Origin: an uncultured Collinsella sp.
GTDB lineage: Bacteria; Actinomycetota; Coriobacteriia; Coriobacteriales; Coriobacteriaceae
Assembly (NCBI GenBank): GCA_958405565.1
Contig: CATYEN010000003.1
Span: forward strand, 1 to 64,000
Length of the DNA: 64,000 bases
Direction of reading: 5' to 3'
Below are positions 1-13,516 of this stretch, piece after piece (position 1 is the stretch's first letter; each line of letters starts with the position of its first letter). The translations under genes were made by a program, and so were the position numbers. The notes below the pieces were generated by a model that was not told the origin of the DNA, did not search any database, and worked only from the letters and a program-made list of their open reading frames with translations.

Positions 1-419
<419 letters not shown>

Positions 420-425
420 TTGACT

Positions 426-4904
<4,479 letters not shown>

Positions 4905-4977
4905 CTAGTTCCGCCGTTCTAACGAACGGCGGCGACCTCCGTCGCTGCGCGGCCCCCAGAGCTACAATCTGTCATTC

Positions 4978-5020
4978 AAAAGGCAGGGCATGACCAAAAG
5001 GTCAATGCCCTGCCTTTTTC
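4978..5020 (+). terminator. rpoBC operon terminator (first copy)
   Basis: A long near-perfect hairpin, AAAGGCAGGGCATGACC, loop AAAA, then GGTCAATGCCCTGCC, followed by a run of Ts. It lies 74 bases after the rpoC stop and ends the rpoB-rpoC transcript. The upstream A run would also let it work on the other strand. Confidence 0.93.
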
Positions 5021-5214
5021 ATGCCACCTTGTACGCTCTGGGGGCCGCTCGCTTGCGTATGCTCAACCTGTTGCGTTCCGTTGATCCCTTGCCAATAAGG
5101 GACGGATTAATTTTGGTAGGTTTTTCCTGCTTGAATTTGAAACAATCCGTTCGGTCAAAGCGTATCTATGGTGAGGGCCTCATCAAGAACCATCAACGTC
5201 ACCGGGAGGTGATT

Positions 5215-5483
5215 ATGGAAGAACAAGCTTTTAGACAGGCGGTTGAAGACCACCGAGATGTCGTGTTTCGGATCGCATTGACGTATCTGCGCGATCGTGC
5301 CGACGCCGATGATGTTGCCCAAGACGTCTTTCTTAAGTTGCTTAAAAGCGATGGACACTTTGAAAGTTGGGAACATCTTCGCCGCTGGCTTATCCGGGTC
5401 ACGATCAATGAATGTAAATCGCTCTTTCGAAAGCCGTGGAGGCGCGTGGAGGATATTGAGAATCTGGCCGATTCGCTTTCGAC
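5215..5483 (+). pseudogene. Truncated copy of the ECF sigma factor gene
   Basis: The first 89 codons of the sigma gene, identical to 7594-7862, cut at the duplication junction. It keeps the region 2 segment that binds the -10 element and core polymerase but loses all of region 4. The frame does not stop at the junction: it runs on in rpoC DNA in the wrong frame to a stop at 6012, so a chimeric protein of 265 residues with a Ser/Thr/Arg-rich meaningless tail is possible. It keeps its own promoter copy and ribosome binding site (GGGAGGTG). A region-2-only fragment might titrate core polymerase, but nothing here shows it is stable. Confidence 0.9.
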
Positions 5484-7283
5484 TGCGGTACGCACGAGGG
5501 CGTCACCTACAACCTCATCATCCCCGGCACCACCGACCTCAACACCGACCTCGTCGGCCGTTGCTTCATCGAGGACGTCGTGGCCCCCGATGGCACCGTG
5601 CTCTTTGAGCAGGACGGCTACATCGAGAAGGTCGCCGACATCCAGAAGATGGTCGATGCGGGCCTCAAGAAGGTCAAGCTTCGCGCACTGCTCACCTGCC
5701 GCTCCAAGTACGGCGTGTGCCAGAAGTGCTACGGTTGGGATCTTTCCACCCGTCGTCCGGTCGCCATCGGTACTGCCGTCGGCATTATTGCCGCCCAGTC
5801 CATCGGCGAGCCCGGTACGCAGCTTACGATGCGTACCATTCACTCCGGCGGCGTCGCTGGCGTCGACGATATTACGCAGGGTCTGCCTACGGTCAGCCGT
5901 ATGTTCGATATCGTCGGCAACGTCAACGAGAAGATCCTGGGCCGCGAGGCCGAGCTGGCTCCGTACTCCGGCCACCTCTCGATTAAGCCCGAGAAGTCCG
6001 AGTACGTGCTGACGCTCACCGACTCCGAGGATCACACCCGTGTCCTCGACGAGCGTCGCGTCCCCGCTTCGGTGCGCTTCATGCCCGAGATCGAGGACGG
6101 CTGCGAGGTTCGCGCCGGCGACCAGATCACCAAGGGCTTCGTCAACTTCCGCAACCTGCGCAAGCTGACCGACATCGAGTCGACGATGCACACCTTCGTC
6201 GAGAGCGTTAAGGACGTCTACACCAGCCAGGGCGTTGACCTGAACGACAAGCACATCGAGGTGCTCGCACGTCAGATGCTGCGTCGCGTTCAGATCACCA
6301 ACCCCGGCGACTCCAAGTACCTGCTTGGTCAGTACGTCGACCGCTACGAGTTCGCCGACGAGGTCGAGCGCGTTGCCCGTCTGGGCGGTCAGGCTCCCGT
6401 GGCCGAGCCCGTCATCCTGGGTACGCTCAAGGTCGCGTCCAACATCGACTCCTGGCTGTCGAGCGCTTCGTTCATCCGTACCGCCGGCGTCCTTACCGAG
6501 GCTGCCATTGAGGGCAAGGTCGACCACCTGCTCGACCTTAAGTCCAACGTCATCGTCGGTAAGAAGATCCCGGCTGGTACTGGCCTCAAGCCGTACGCTA
6601 ACGCCAAGCTGACGTATCGCACGGCCGACGGCTATGTCGACATCGACGGTCCGGCTTCGCCCAACGCCAAGTCGCTGCCCGAGTGGGCTCCTGTGGAGCT
6701 TAAAGACCTGGACGAGCAGCTCCCGCAGCAGCTCGACTGGGCCGGCTACGACGAGTTCGGCGGTGCTGACGGTTCGTTTACGCGCAACGGCCACACCATC
6801 TCCGCCGAGAAGGCTCGCCTGTACCTGTTCGACGACCTGGGCGTGTCGCAGCGCTGGACCAACAAGTTCAGCGAGGTCGGCATTGAGACGGTCGGCGACC
6901 TGGTCGGCAAGTCCGAGGAGGATCTGCTGCGCATCGATGGCATCGGTGCCAAGGCGATCGAGGAGCTCCGTGACGGCCTGGAGGCCCACGACCTGCTCTA
7001 CATCCTCGAGAACAACGACGATGTTGCCGACGAGGAAGACCTCTCGCAGCTGCTGCAGATGGTCTTTAGCCCCGACGGTCCGGACGATATCCTGCTGGGC
7101 ACCTCCGCCACGCCGACGCATCACGCCGACGCCGACGAGGAGCTCCTGGGCGCCCCGATCGACGACAAGAAGGCTCCCGCCAACGGCGCGATCAACGAGG
7201 ACATGGCTTCCCTCGACGAGCTGCTCAACCAGCTCGTGGACACTGACGACGCCGAAGAGGCAAAGGACAACGACGAGGAGTAA
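5481..7283 (+). pseudogene. Duplicated 3' fragment of rpoC
   Basis: A copy of the last roughly 600 codons of rpoC, identical to 3102-4904, without a proper start. It covers the second zinc site, bridge-helix and trigger-loop region, the C-terminal clamp parts and the alpha-CTD-like domain, but lacks the N-terminal zinc site and the catalytic NADFDGDQM loop. A GTG at 5580 could in principle begin a 567-residue product, though its upstream sequence is not a good ribosome binding site. I regard it as non-functional, and as a recombination partner for the intact rpoC. Confidence 0.92.
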
Positions 7284-7356
7284 CTAGTTCCGCCGTTCTA
7301 ACGAACGGCGGCGACCTCCGTCGCTGCGCGGCCCCCAGAGCTACAATCTGTCATTC

Positions 7357-7399
7357 AAAAGGCAGGGCATGACCAAAAGGTCAATGCCCTGCCTTTTTC
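7357..7399 (+). terminator. rpoC-type terminator (second copy)
   Basis: Exact repeat of the hairpin and T run at 4978-5020, carried by the duplicated unit. It would isolate the sigma gene from transcription of the rpoC fragment. Confidence 0.92.
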
Positions 7400-7515
7400 A
7401 TGCCACCTTGTACGCTCTGGGGGCCGCTCGCTTGCGTATGCTCAACCTGTTGCGTTCCGTTGATCCCTTGCCAATAAGGGACGGATTAATTTTGGTAGGT
7501 TTTTCCTGCTTGAAT

Positions 7516-7545
7516 TTGAAACAATCCGTTCGGTCAAAGCGTATC
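7516..7545 (+). promoter_or_regulatory. Putative promoter of the ECF sigma gene
   Basis: TTGAAAC followed after about 17 bases by CGTATC. This may be a sigma-70-type -35 with a weak -10, or an ECF-type pair (GAAAC / CGTA) that would let the sigma factor drive its own gene. The same sequence occurs at 5137-5166 in the first repeat copy. It lies about 50 bases before the start codon. Confidence 0.4.
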
Positions 7546-7593
7546 TATGGTGAGGGCCTCATCAAGAACCATCAACGTCACCGGGAGGTGATT

Positions 7594-8112
7594 ATGGAAG
7601 AACAAGCTTTTAGACAGGCGGTTGAAGACCACCGAGATGTCGTGTTTCGGATCGCATTGACGTATCTGCGCGATCGTGCCGACGCCGATGATGTTGCCCA
7701 AGACGTCTTTCTTAAGTTGCTTAAAAGCGATGGACACTTTGAAAGTTGGGAACATCTTCGCCGCTGGCTTATCCGGGTCACGATCAATGAATGTAAATCG
7801 CTCTTTCGAAAGCCGTGGAGGCGCGTGGAGGATATTGAGAATCTGGCCGATTCGCTTTCGACGGCGCAGGAGGAGACCAAGGCGGTCCTGTCAGACGTTA
7901 TGCGACTTCCGGAGCGATTCCGTATTCCTATCGTGCTCTATTACTATCTGGGCTTCTCGACTTCAGAAATTGCCGAGTTACTGCATGTGCCAGCCGCGAC
8001 CGTTCGAACGCGTTTAGCTCGCGGCAGAACGAAACTCAAGTTCATCCTAGAGGAGGGCGACCGTGAAATCCAACCAAATCAAGCAGGCCTTCGAGTCCGT
8101 CCAAGCCGATAG
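7594..8112 (+). CDS. ECF-family RNA polymerase sigma factor
   Basis: A 172-residue sigma factor of the extracytoplasmic function type. Region 2 occupies about residues 1-75 (ALTYLRDRADADDVAQDVFL, then WLIRVTINECKS), and region 4 about residues 95-150, with a clear helix-turn-helix (GFSTSEIAELLHVPAATVRT). The start at 7594 is set by GGGAGGTG eight bases upstream. Its end overlaps the next gene by 50 bases, so the two are translationally coupled, the usual arrangement of a sigma factor with its membrane anti-sigma partner. The first 89 codons exist a second time upstream because of the tandem duplication. The signal it answers to cannot be read from the sequence. Confidence 0.93.
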   Translation: MEEQAFRQAVEDHRDVVFRIALTYLRDRADADDVAQDVFLKLLKSDGHFESWEHLRRWLIRVTINECKSLFRKPWRRVEDIENLADSLSTAQEETKAVLSDVMRLPERFRIPIVLYYYLGFSTSEIAELLHVPAATVRTRLARGRTKLKFILEEGDREIQPNQAGLRVRPSR

Positions 8113-9139
8113 CGATCTTGCCGATCGTGTCCTTAATGCCGCTGCGGGTGAGCCGCTTCGCCGAAAGGGTCACGCGAAGCCTCTGTATGTTGCCGTGATC
8201 GGATGCCTTGCCGGAGTGCTGGCGTCCGGAGGGGTCGCCTACGCCGTCGTCAATTCCAGTTATTTTGCCTCTGCCTGGGGAAACCATGGCAACGGAGAGT
8301 CCATTACCTGGACTCAAGGTGGCTCGTCGGGGACTAAATATACCTACACCAGAGAGTTTGGTGATGGTATCGCGCCCCAAAGCTTGGAGGGTTCAGTACA
8401 GAAGGTCAATCTGTCCGTCGAGGGCAACGGCTATACACTCGACATTCATGATATGGCTATCGATAAAAACGGTTGCGGTGCCGTGACGTTTACGTTGTCC
8501 AATCCAAATGGTGTTAACTACTACAAGCCGGCAGCAGAGACTGGCGAACTTGTTCTCTATGGTGAAGAAGAACAAGGCATCGGCACGCCCAGCATGAACT
8601 TCGGCGAGGAATGGGCTGACACACGCTGCACCATTGATAAGGACACATCAAGCGACACTGTCATTAATGGCACGATGTACTTTGCTTCTATGGATCGCGA
8701 GCGAGGTTTTCAACATGCGGTCACCTGGAATATCTCGTGGACCGAGGGCGAAGGTGAGGATGCGAAACTGTTCGAAGCATCGACGCCCGAGCTTAGCGTC
8801 GGAACATACGTCGATACCAAGGAACTTCACTCCGATGATTCGCCTCTCGAGATCAGTCCGTTTTCCATTCAGACGCATATCGATGATCTGGGCTATGAAG
8901 CAGTTGATCATAAACTGACCGTCACCTACAAGGATGGATCGGAGCAGATTATCGAAGATGACGACGCAGGGGTGTTCAACTTATATTTTTCTTATGCGCG
9001 CAATAGCGGAGAGAACATCTGGGTGCCAACGAAGTTGATCGATGTCGACCAAGTGGTCTCAGTAACCCTTGAGGGCACGAGGTACACATCAACAGGAGAG
9101 ACCGAAACAGAAGTACCCTTTACCATCGTCTATTCGTAA
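8063..9139 (+). CDS. Single-pass membrane protein, likely anti-sigma partner
   Basis: A 358-residue protein with a short cytoplasmic N-terminus (about 1-37), one membrane segment (about 40-63, YVAVIGCLAGVLASGGVAYA) and an external domain of about 290 residues rich in beta-strand-type sequence, Asp and Thr. GTG at 8063 is the start because AGGAGGGCG lies just upstream, inside the end of the sigma gene. Position, overlap and topology suggest it holds the sigma factor at the membrane and senses an envelope signal, like RsiV or DUF4179-type proteins. I see no classical zinc-binding anti-sigma motif (H-x3-C-x2-C), so the inhibitory role is inferred from context. A terminator follows directly. Confidence 0.75.
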   Translation: MKSNQIKQAFESVQADSDLADRVLNAAAGEPLRRKGHAKPLYVAVIGCLAGVLASGGVAYAVVNSSYFASAWGNHGNGESITWTQGGSSGTKYTYTREFGDGIAPQSLEGSVQKVNLSVEGNGYTLDIHDMAIDKNGCGAVTFTLSNPNGVNYYKPAAETGELVLYGEEEQGIGTPSMNFGEEWADTRCTIDKDTSSDTVINGTMYFASMDRERGFQHAVTWNISWTEGEGEDAKLFEASTPELSVGTYVDTKELHSDDSPLEISPFSIQTHIDDLGYEAVDHKLTVTYKDGSEQIIEDDDAGVFNLYFSYARNSGENIWVPTKLIDVDQVVSVTLEGTRYTSTGETETEVPFTIVYS

Positions 9140-9144
9140 CGTCT

Positions 9145-9176
9145 GGGCCGCTTCCTACTAGGGGAGCGGCCCTTTT
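9145..9176 (+). terminator. Terminator of the sigma/anti-sigma operon
   Basis: GGGCCGCT and AGCGGCCC form a hairpin with a 12-base loop (TCCTACTAGGGG region), followed by TTTT, starting six bases after the stop codon. Confidence 0.85.
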
Positions 9177-9231
9177 CACGATGATTATGAGGATGAATCC
9201 GCATGAAACGCGGCGTTATACGACCCAAAAA

Positions 9232-9355
9232 CGGAAGTGCGGGGAAAAAGTTGGGACCTCCGACCACACCGAAATTATAACCCCCTGCTTACCTGCGGTT
9301 TTGTTGTCAAAAATAGCGGTCTGGTCAAAGGTTTCCAATTTTTCCCCGCACTTCT
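9232..9355. repeat. 125-bp palindromic element, copy 1
   Basis: Ends pair with each other: GAAGTGCGGGGAAAAA near 9235 and TTTTTCCCCGCACTTC near 9339-9354. The interior (ACCACACCG ... TACCTGCGG, TTTGTT, TCNCAAAA) is shared with the element at 9389-9513. No open reading frame of interest crosses it. The stem sequence differs from copy 2, but pairing is kept. Confidence 0.8.
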
Positions 9356-9388
9356 GAAATGAGGGAGGCGTCGGGAGCGTCTCGATTC

Positions 9389-9513
9389 CGGAAGTATGCG
9401 GCAAAATCTCGATAGGCAGACCACACCGCATATGCCAAAGCGCTCTACCTGCGGGTTTGTTATCGCAAAACCCCGGAGTGCTCGGCAAGTCCAAAATTTG
9501 CCGCATACCTCCG
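9389..9513. repeat. 125-bp palindromic element, copy 2
   Basis: Second member of the pair, about 157 bases after the first. Its stem is CGGAAGTATGCGGCAAA at the left and TTTGCCGCATACCTCCG at the right (9497-9513). The interior keeps ACCACACCG and TACCTGCGG followed by TTTGTTATC. About half of the stem positions differ from copy 1 with matching changes on both sides, which suggests the folded form is maintained. Confidence 0.8.
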
Positions 9514-9641
9514 AAAACGCCGTTGATCTCCATGAGACAGGTGAGGGCAGTTTACCGCTGGAACGCGACGTTTCCCCAGATAAAACCGACCAAAATAAAC
9601 CTGTCCCTTTTTGGCAGGTAACGTTGCCCCGACGAGCGCGT

Positions 9642-9782
9642 CGGATTTCCGGACCGGGCGGCCCAGGTTTTAAGTTTGTCGCGAGTTCCGCACGCAAAGG
9701 AAAGCACTTAATGTGCTTTCCGTCTTGCGCAGGACTGTAGAGCAGCAAACTTAAAACCTGGGCCGCCCGGTCCGGAAATCCG
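9642..9782. repeat. Conserved-core/variable-arm element, copy A
   Basis: A 67-base core (9679-9745) between perfect 37-base inverted arms (9642-9678 and 9746-9782). The core begins TCGCGAGTTCCGCACG and ends GGACTGTAGAGCAG; its centre is the hairpin GGAAAGCAC-TTAAT-GTGCTTTCC. The same core is present at 25.7 kb and, reversed, at 57.4 kb, with unrelated arms. No T run follows the right arm, so it does not look like an ordinary terminator. The rpsL promoter lies about 85 bases downstream. Confidence 0.93.
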
Positions 9783-9841
9783 CCCCCGCGCACAGGAGGG
9801 GATTCCTTTTGTGTAGGCTTTGCGGAAATGTGCTCATTTTA

Positions 9842-9894
9842 GGATACGCCCGGCGGCGTGGTCTGTTGACGGCACAGCTAACGGCACGTATCCT
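9842..9894 (+). promoter_or_regulatory. rpsL promoter with upstream GGATACGCCCG motif
   Basis: TTGACG (9866-9871), a 17-base spacer and TATCCT (9889-9894) form a good vegetative promoter. GGATACGCCCG at 9842-9852 is also found upstream of rplC (25857) and, with one change, rplB (27722). The leader to the rpsL start is about 90 bases. Confidence 0.72.
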
Positions 9895-9987
9895 ATCGAA
9901 CTGCGTGTTTCGTAGGGGGATGCTGACCCCTCGATTCAAGCCGTTGCACTTTACAGAAAGCTGGAATCATTCGAGAAGGAGTACGCT

Positions 9988-10365
9988 TTGCCTACTATTA
10001 ACCAGCTGGTTCGCCAGGGCCGTCGTTCCGTGCCCAAGAAGTCCAAGAACGCTGCTCTGCAGCACAACTCCCAGAAGCGCGGCGTGTGCACCCGTGTCTT
10101 CACCACGAGCCCCAAGAAGCCGAACTCGGCTCTTCGTAAGGTTGCCCGTGTTCGCCTCGTCAACGGCATCGAAGTTACTGCTTACATCCCGGGTGAGGGC
10201 CACAACCTGCAGGAGCACTCCATCGTGCTCGTCCGCGGCGGTCGTGTCCGTGACCTCCCTGGTGTCCGTTATCACGTCATCCGTGGCGCCTACGACGCTG
10301 CTCCGGTCCAGAACCGTATGCAGGCCCGTTCCAAGTACGGTGCTAAGCGCCCCAAGGCCAAATAA
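9988..10365 (+). CDS. rpsL: 30S ribosomal protein S12
   Basis: Small-subunit protein of the decoding centre, 125 residues, full length for the family. The signature TSPKKPNSALRKV, where streptomycin-resistance changes arise, and the PGEGHNLQEHS stretch are present with the wild-type lysines. TTG is the start codon, set by GAAGGAG about seven bases upstream; the product begins MPTINQLVRQGR as is usual. First gene of the rpsL-rpsG-fusA-rpsJ operon, behind its own promoter at 9866-9894. Confidence 0.98.
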   Translation: MPTINQLVRQGRRSVPKKSKNAALQHNSQKRGVCTRVFTTSPKKPNSALRKVARVRLVNGIEVTAYIPGEGHNLQEHSIVLVRGGRVRDLPGVRYHVIRGAYDAAPVQNRMQARSKYGAKRPKAK

Positions 10366-10438
10366 GCCAGATAACGTTTTGATACTTTCGCCGTGTGCCG
10401 CCTAAGCGCCGCACGGTAGACACTTAAGGAGATTTCAC

Positions 10439-10912
10439 ATGCCGCGTCGTGCAGCAGCTAATCGTCGTGAGGTTCAGCCTGACGCCGTTTACAACAACCG
10501 CCTGGTGACTCAGCTCATCAACAAGGTCCTTCTTGACGGCAAGAAGGCCACCGCTGAGCGCATCGTTTACACCGCTTTCGAGATCGTTGCCGAGAAGTCC
10601 GAGGGTGGCGACGCTCTCGCTACCTTCAAGAAGGCTATGGACAACGTCAAGCCCACGCTCGAGGTTAAGCCCAAGCGTGTCGGTGGCGCTACCTATCAGG
10701 TCCCGATGGAGGTCAACTCCCGTCGTTCCACCGCTCTGGGTATCCGCTGGATCGTCAACTTCTCCCGCGCTCGCAAGGAGAAGACCATGGCCGAGCGTCT
10801 CGCCAACGAGATCCTCGACGCCTCCAACGGCCTGGGCGCTTCCGTCAAGAAGCGTGAGGACGTCTTCAAGATGGCCGAGGCCAACCGCGCGTTCTCTCAC
10901 TATCGTTGGTAA
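10439..10912 (+). CDS. rpsG: 30S ribosomal protein S7
   Basis: A 157-residue small-subunit primary assembly protein that binds the 3' major domain of 16S rRNA. It begins MPRRAAANRREVQPD and has the typical ARKEKTMAERLANEI segment and C-terminal FSHYRW. AAGGAG sits just before the ATG. It is 73 bases after rpsL and 19 bases before fusA, as in the classical str operon. Confidence 0.98.
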   Translation: MPRRAAANRREVQPDAVYNNRLVTQLINKVLLDGKKATAERIVYTAFEIVAEKSEGGDALATFKKAMDNVKPTLEVKPKRVGGATYQVPMEVNSRRSTALGIRWIVNFSRARKEKTMAERLANEILDASNGLGASVKKREDVFKMAEANRAFSHYRW

Positions 10913-10931
10913 GTTAAGGTAAGGAACTAAC

Positions 10932-13031
10932 ATGGCTAAGCCTAAGTACAAGCTTTCCGATACCCGTAACATCGGCATCATGGCCCACATCGATGCCGGT
11001 AAGACCACCACGACCGAGCGTATTCTTTACTACACCGGTAAGACCCACAAGATCGGTGAGGTCCATGAGGGCGCTGCCACCATGGACTGGATGGTTCAGG
11101 AGCAGGAGCGCGGCGTAACCATTACCTCCGCTGCTACCACGTGCTTCTGGAAGAAGGACGGTACCGACTACCGCATCCAGATCATCGACACCCCGGGCCA
11201 CGTTGACTTCACCGCCGAGGTCGAGCGCTGCCTGCGCGTCCTCGATGGCGCTGTCGCCGTCTTCGACGCCGTTGCCGGCGTTCAGCCCCAGTCTGAGACC
11301 GTTTGGCGTCAGGCTTCTACCTTCAACGTCCCCCGCATCGCCTTCATCAACAAGTATGACCGCGTGGGCGCTGACTTCTTCAACGCTATCGAGACCATGA
11401 AGGATCGTCTCGACGCTAACGCCGTGGCCGCTCAGGTCCCGATGGGCGCCGAGGACAACTTCTGGGGCGTCATCGACCTCGTTACCATGACTGCATGGGA
11501 CTTCAAGGCCGACGAGAAGGGCATGACCTACCCCGAGCCGATGGACGAGATCCCGGCTGAGTTTGCCGACATCGCTGCCACCAAGCGCGAGGAGCTCCTC
11601 GACGCTGCTGCCAGCTTTGACGACGAGCTCATGGAGAAGATCCTCATGGAGGAGGACTTCACCGTCGAGGAGCTCAAGGCTGCTCTGCGCAAGGGCGTTC
11701 TGGCCAACGAGCTCAACCTCGTCTTCGTGGGCTCCGCCTACAAGAACAAGGGCGTTCAGGAGCTGCTCGACGCTGTCGTCGACTACCTGCCCAGCCCGCT
11801 CGACGTTGAGGCCGTCACCGGTACCGATCCGGACACCGGCGAGGAGATCCAGCGTCATCCTTCCTTCGACGAGCCCTTCTCCGGCCTGGTCTTCAAGATC
11901 ATGACCGACCCGTTCGTCGGTAAGCTCACCTATGTCCGCGTTTACTCCGGCCGCGCCGAGTCCGGCTCCTACGTGGTCAACGCTTCCAACGGTCAGCGCG
12001 AGCGCCTCGGCCGCATCCTCGAGATGAACGCCGCCGAGCGTATCGACCGTGACGACGCTGCCGCCGGCGACATCGTCGCTTGCGTCGGCTTCAAGAACTC
12101 CACCACCGGTGACACCCTGTGCGCCGAGGGCAAGGAGATCGTCCTCGAGAAGATCGAGTTCGCCAAGCCCGTTATCGACGTTGCCATTGAGCCCAAGACC
12201 AAGGCCGAGCAGGACAAGATGTCCCTGGCTCTGACCAAGCTCGCCGAGGAGGACCCGACCTTCCAGGTGTCCACCAACCACGAGACCGGCCAGACCATCA
12301 TCGCCGGCATGGGCGAGCTGCACCTCGAGATCATCGTCGACCGTCTGCTCCGCGAGTTCAAGGTTGACGCTAACGTTGGTAAGCCCCAGGTCGCCTACCG
12401 CGAGACCGCTGGTCACGACGTCGAGAAGGCTGAGGGCAAGTTCGTCCGTCAGTCCGGTGGTCGCGGTCAGTACGGCCACGCCGTCATCAAGCTCGAGAAG
12501 ATGGAGGAGGGCTTCGGCTACGAGTTCGTCAACGCTATCGTCGGCGGCGTCGTGCCCAAGGAGTACATCCCGTCCATCGACAAGGGCATCCAGGAGGCCC
12601 TGAACACCGGTGTTATCGCCGGCTTCCCGGTCCTCGACGTTAAGGTCACCCTGTTCGACGGTTCTTACCACGAGGTCGACTCCTCCGAGGCCGCCTTTAA
12701 GATCGCCGGTTCCATGGCTATCAAGGACGCCCTCAAGAAGTCCGACCCGCAGCTGCTCGAGCCGATCATGGCTGTCGAGGTCGAGACCCCCGAGCAGTAC
12801 ATGGGCGACGTTATGGGCAACCTCTCCGGTCGCCGCGGCAAGATCGAGGGCATGGAGGATCGCAAGAACAGCAAGCTCATCCGTGCCAAGGTGCCGCTGG
12901 GCGAGATGTTCGGTTACGCTACCGACCTTCGCTCCCAGACCCAGGGCCGTGCATCCTACACGATGCAGTTCGACTCTTATGAGCCCGCGCCCAAGTCCAT
13001 CGTGGACGAGGTCATGAGCAAGAACGCCTAA
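10932..13031 (+). CDS. fusA: Elongation factor G
   Basis: Translocase GTPase of 699 residues. The GTP-binding motifs are AHIDAGKTTTTERIL (G1, about residues 17-31), the switch region ERGVTITSAATT, DTPGHVDF (G3) and NKYDR (G4, with Tyr in place of the common Met). Domains II to V follow in normal order and length. The gene sits in the str operon between rpsG and rpsJ. The gene expected next in many bacteria, tuf, is not here. A long open frame on the opposite strand is only a shadow of this gene's strongly biased codon use. Confidence 0.98.
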   Translation: MAKPKYKLSDTRNIGIMAHIDAGKTTTTERILYYTGKTHKIGEVHEGAATMDWMVQEQERGVTITSAATTCFWKKDGTDYRIQIIDTPGHVDFTAEVERCLRVLDGAVAVFDAVAGVQPQSETVWRQASTFNVPRIAFINKYDRVGADFFNAIETMKDRLDANAVAAQVPMGAEDNFWGVIDLVTMTAWDFKADEKGMTYPEPMDEIPAEFADIAATKREELLDAAASFDDELMEKILMEEDFTVEELKAALRKGVLANELNLVFVGSAYKNKGVQELLDAVVDYLPSPLDVEAVTGTDPDTGEEIQRHPSFDEPFSGLVFKIMTDPFVGKLTYVRVYSGRAESGSYVVNASNGQRERLGRILEMNAAERIDRDDAAAGDIVACVGFKNSTTGDTLCAEGKEIVLEKIEFAKPVIDVAIEPKTKAEQDKMSLALTKLAEEDPTFQVSTNHETGQTIIAGMGELHLEIIVDRLLREFKVDANVGKPQVAYRETAGHDVEKAEGKFVRQSGGRGQYGHAVIKLEKMEEGFGYEFVNAIVGGVVPKEYIPSIDKGIQEALNTGVIAGFPVLDVKVTLFDGSYHEVDSSEAAFKIAGSMAIKDALKKSDPQLLEPIMAVEVETPEQYMGDVMGNLSGRRGKIEGMEDRKNSKLIRAKVPLGEMFGYATDLRSQTQGRASYTMQFDSYEPAPKSIVDEVMSKNA

Positions 13032-13091
13032 GTTCGAGCTCCCTGTTACGTAATCCGCGAGAACATCTCTCGCACTCTTTGGAGGTTTAAG

Positions 13092-13400
13092 TTGGCTACC
13101 CAGAAGATCCGCATTCGCCTCAAGGGCTATGATCACGAGGTCGTCGATCAGTCCGCGAAGCTCATCGTCGAGACCGCTCAGAAGACCGGTGCTCGCGTTT
13201 CCGGTCCTGTCCCCCTGCCCACCGAGCGCAACCTGTACACGGTTATCCGCTCGCCGCACGTGAACAAGGACTCCCGTGAGCAGTTCGAGATGCGCACCCA
13301 CAAGCGCCTCATCGACATCCTCGACCCCACCTCGGGCACTGTTGATTCGCTCATGCGTCTCGACCTCCCCGCTGGCGTCGACATCGACATCAAGCTCTAA
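13092..13400 (+). CDS. rpsJ: 30S ribosomal protein S10 / NusE
   Basis: A 102-residue protein of the 30S head that also acts as the antitermination factor NusE. It begins MATQKIRIRLKGYDHEVVD and contains the normal SPHVNKDSREQFEMRTHKRLIDI segment in shape and length. TTG start; GGAGG lies eight bases upstream. It normally opens the S10 operon directly before rplC, but here it closes the str operon and a terminator follows. rplC lies 12.7 kb away. Confidence 0.97.
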   Translation: MATQKIRIRLKGYDHEVVDQSAKLIVETAQKTGARVSGPVPLPTERNLYTVIRSPHVNKDSREQFEMRTHKRLIDILDPTSGTVDSLMRLDLPAGVDIDIKL

Positions 13401-13421
13401 GCGATATCGCTCATAGCTTAC

Positions 13422-13462
13422 AGAGCCCCGTTGCCATTACGGTAGCGGGGCTCTTTTGTTTT
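13422..13462. terminator. Terminator after rpsJ, facing birA
   Basis: AGAGCCCCG and CGGGGCTCT make a nine-pair stem followed by TTTTGTTTT. It separates rpsJ from the convergent birA gene and ends the str operon. Confidence 0.92.
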
Positions 13463-13516
13463 GCATGATGGGTTTGGACCGCCGGGGAATGCAGCCGAGT
13501 GGGTGGCTATGGTGCC

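Larger units (their letters stand above)
5481..7862. repeat. Second copy of the 2,379-bp direct tandem repeat
   Basis: Identical counterpart of 3102-5483. At its left edge rpoC codons follow sigma-factor codons out of any natural context; its right edge continues smoothly into the rest of the sigma gene (base 7863 onward), so this copy carries the native right flank and the first carries the native left flank. That is the arrangement expected of a simple tandem duplication. It contributes a second rpoC terminator and a second sigma promoter. Confidence 0.95.

Noticed and set aside
4990..5214. Longer start for the sigma factor gene, reading through the rpoC terminator
   Set aside because: The added part translates the terminator hairpin; the ATG at 5215 (and 7594) has a good GGGAGGTG site and matches family length.
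5199..7124. Open frame of 641 codons on the minus strand
   Set aside because: It lies antisense to the duplicated rpoC fragment. High-GC codon bias keeps the opposite strand free of stops; the product looks like no family and it exists only because of the duplication.
9679..9745. Possible small peptide (LLYSPAQDG-HIKC) encoded on the minus strand of the conserved-core elements
   Set aside because: The frame is open, but the changes between copies follow base pairing rather than codon meaning, start codons are not conserved, and the arms change the peptide completely.
9642..9782. Conserved-core element as an ordinary Rho-independent terminator
   Set aside because: No T run follows either arm in any of the three copies, and a true terminator for the upstream gene already exists at 9145-9176.
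10914..13301. Open frame of 795 codons opposite fusA
   Set aside because: A shadow of fusA and rpsJ codon use, spanning two genes, with Leu/Val/Gly/Asp-rich composition and no ribosome binding site.
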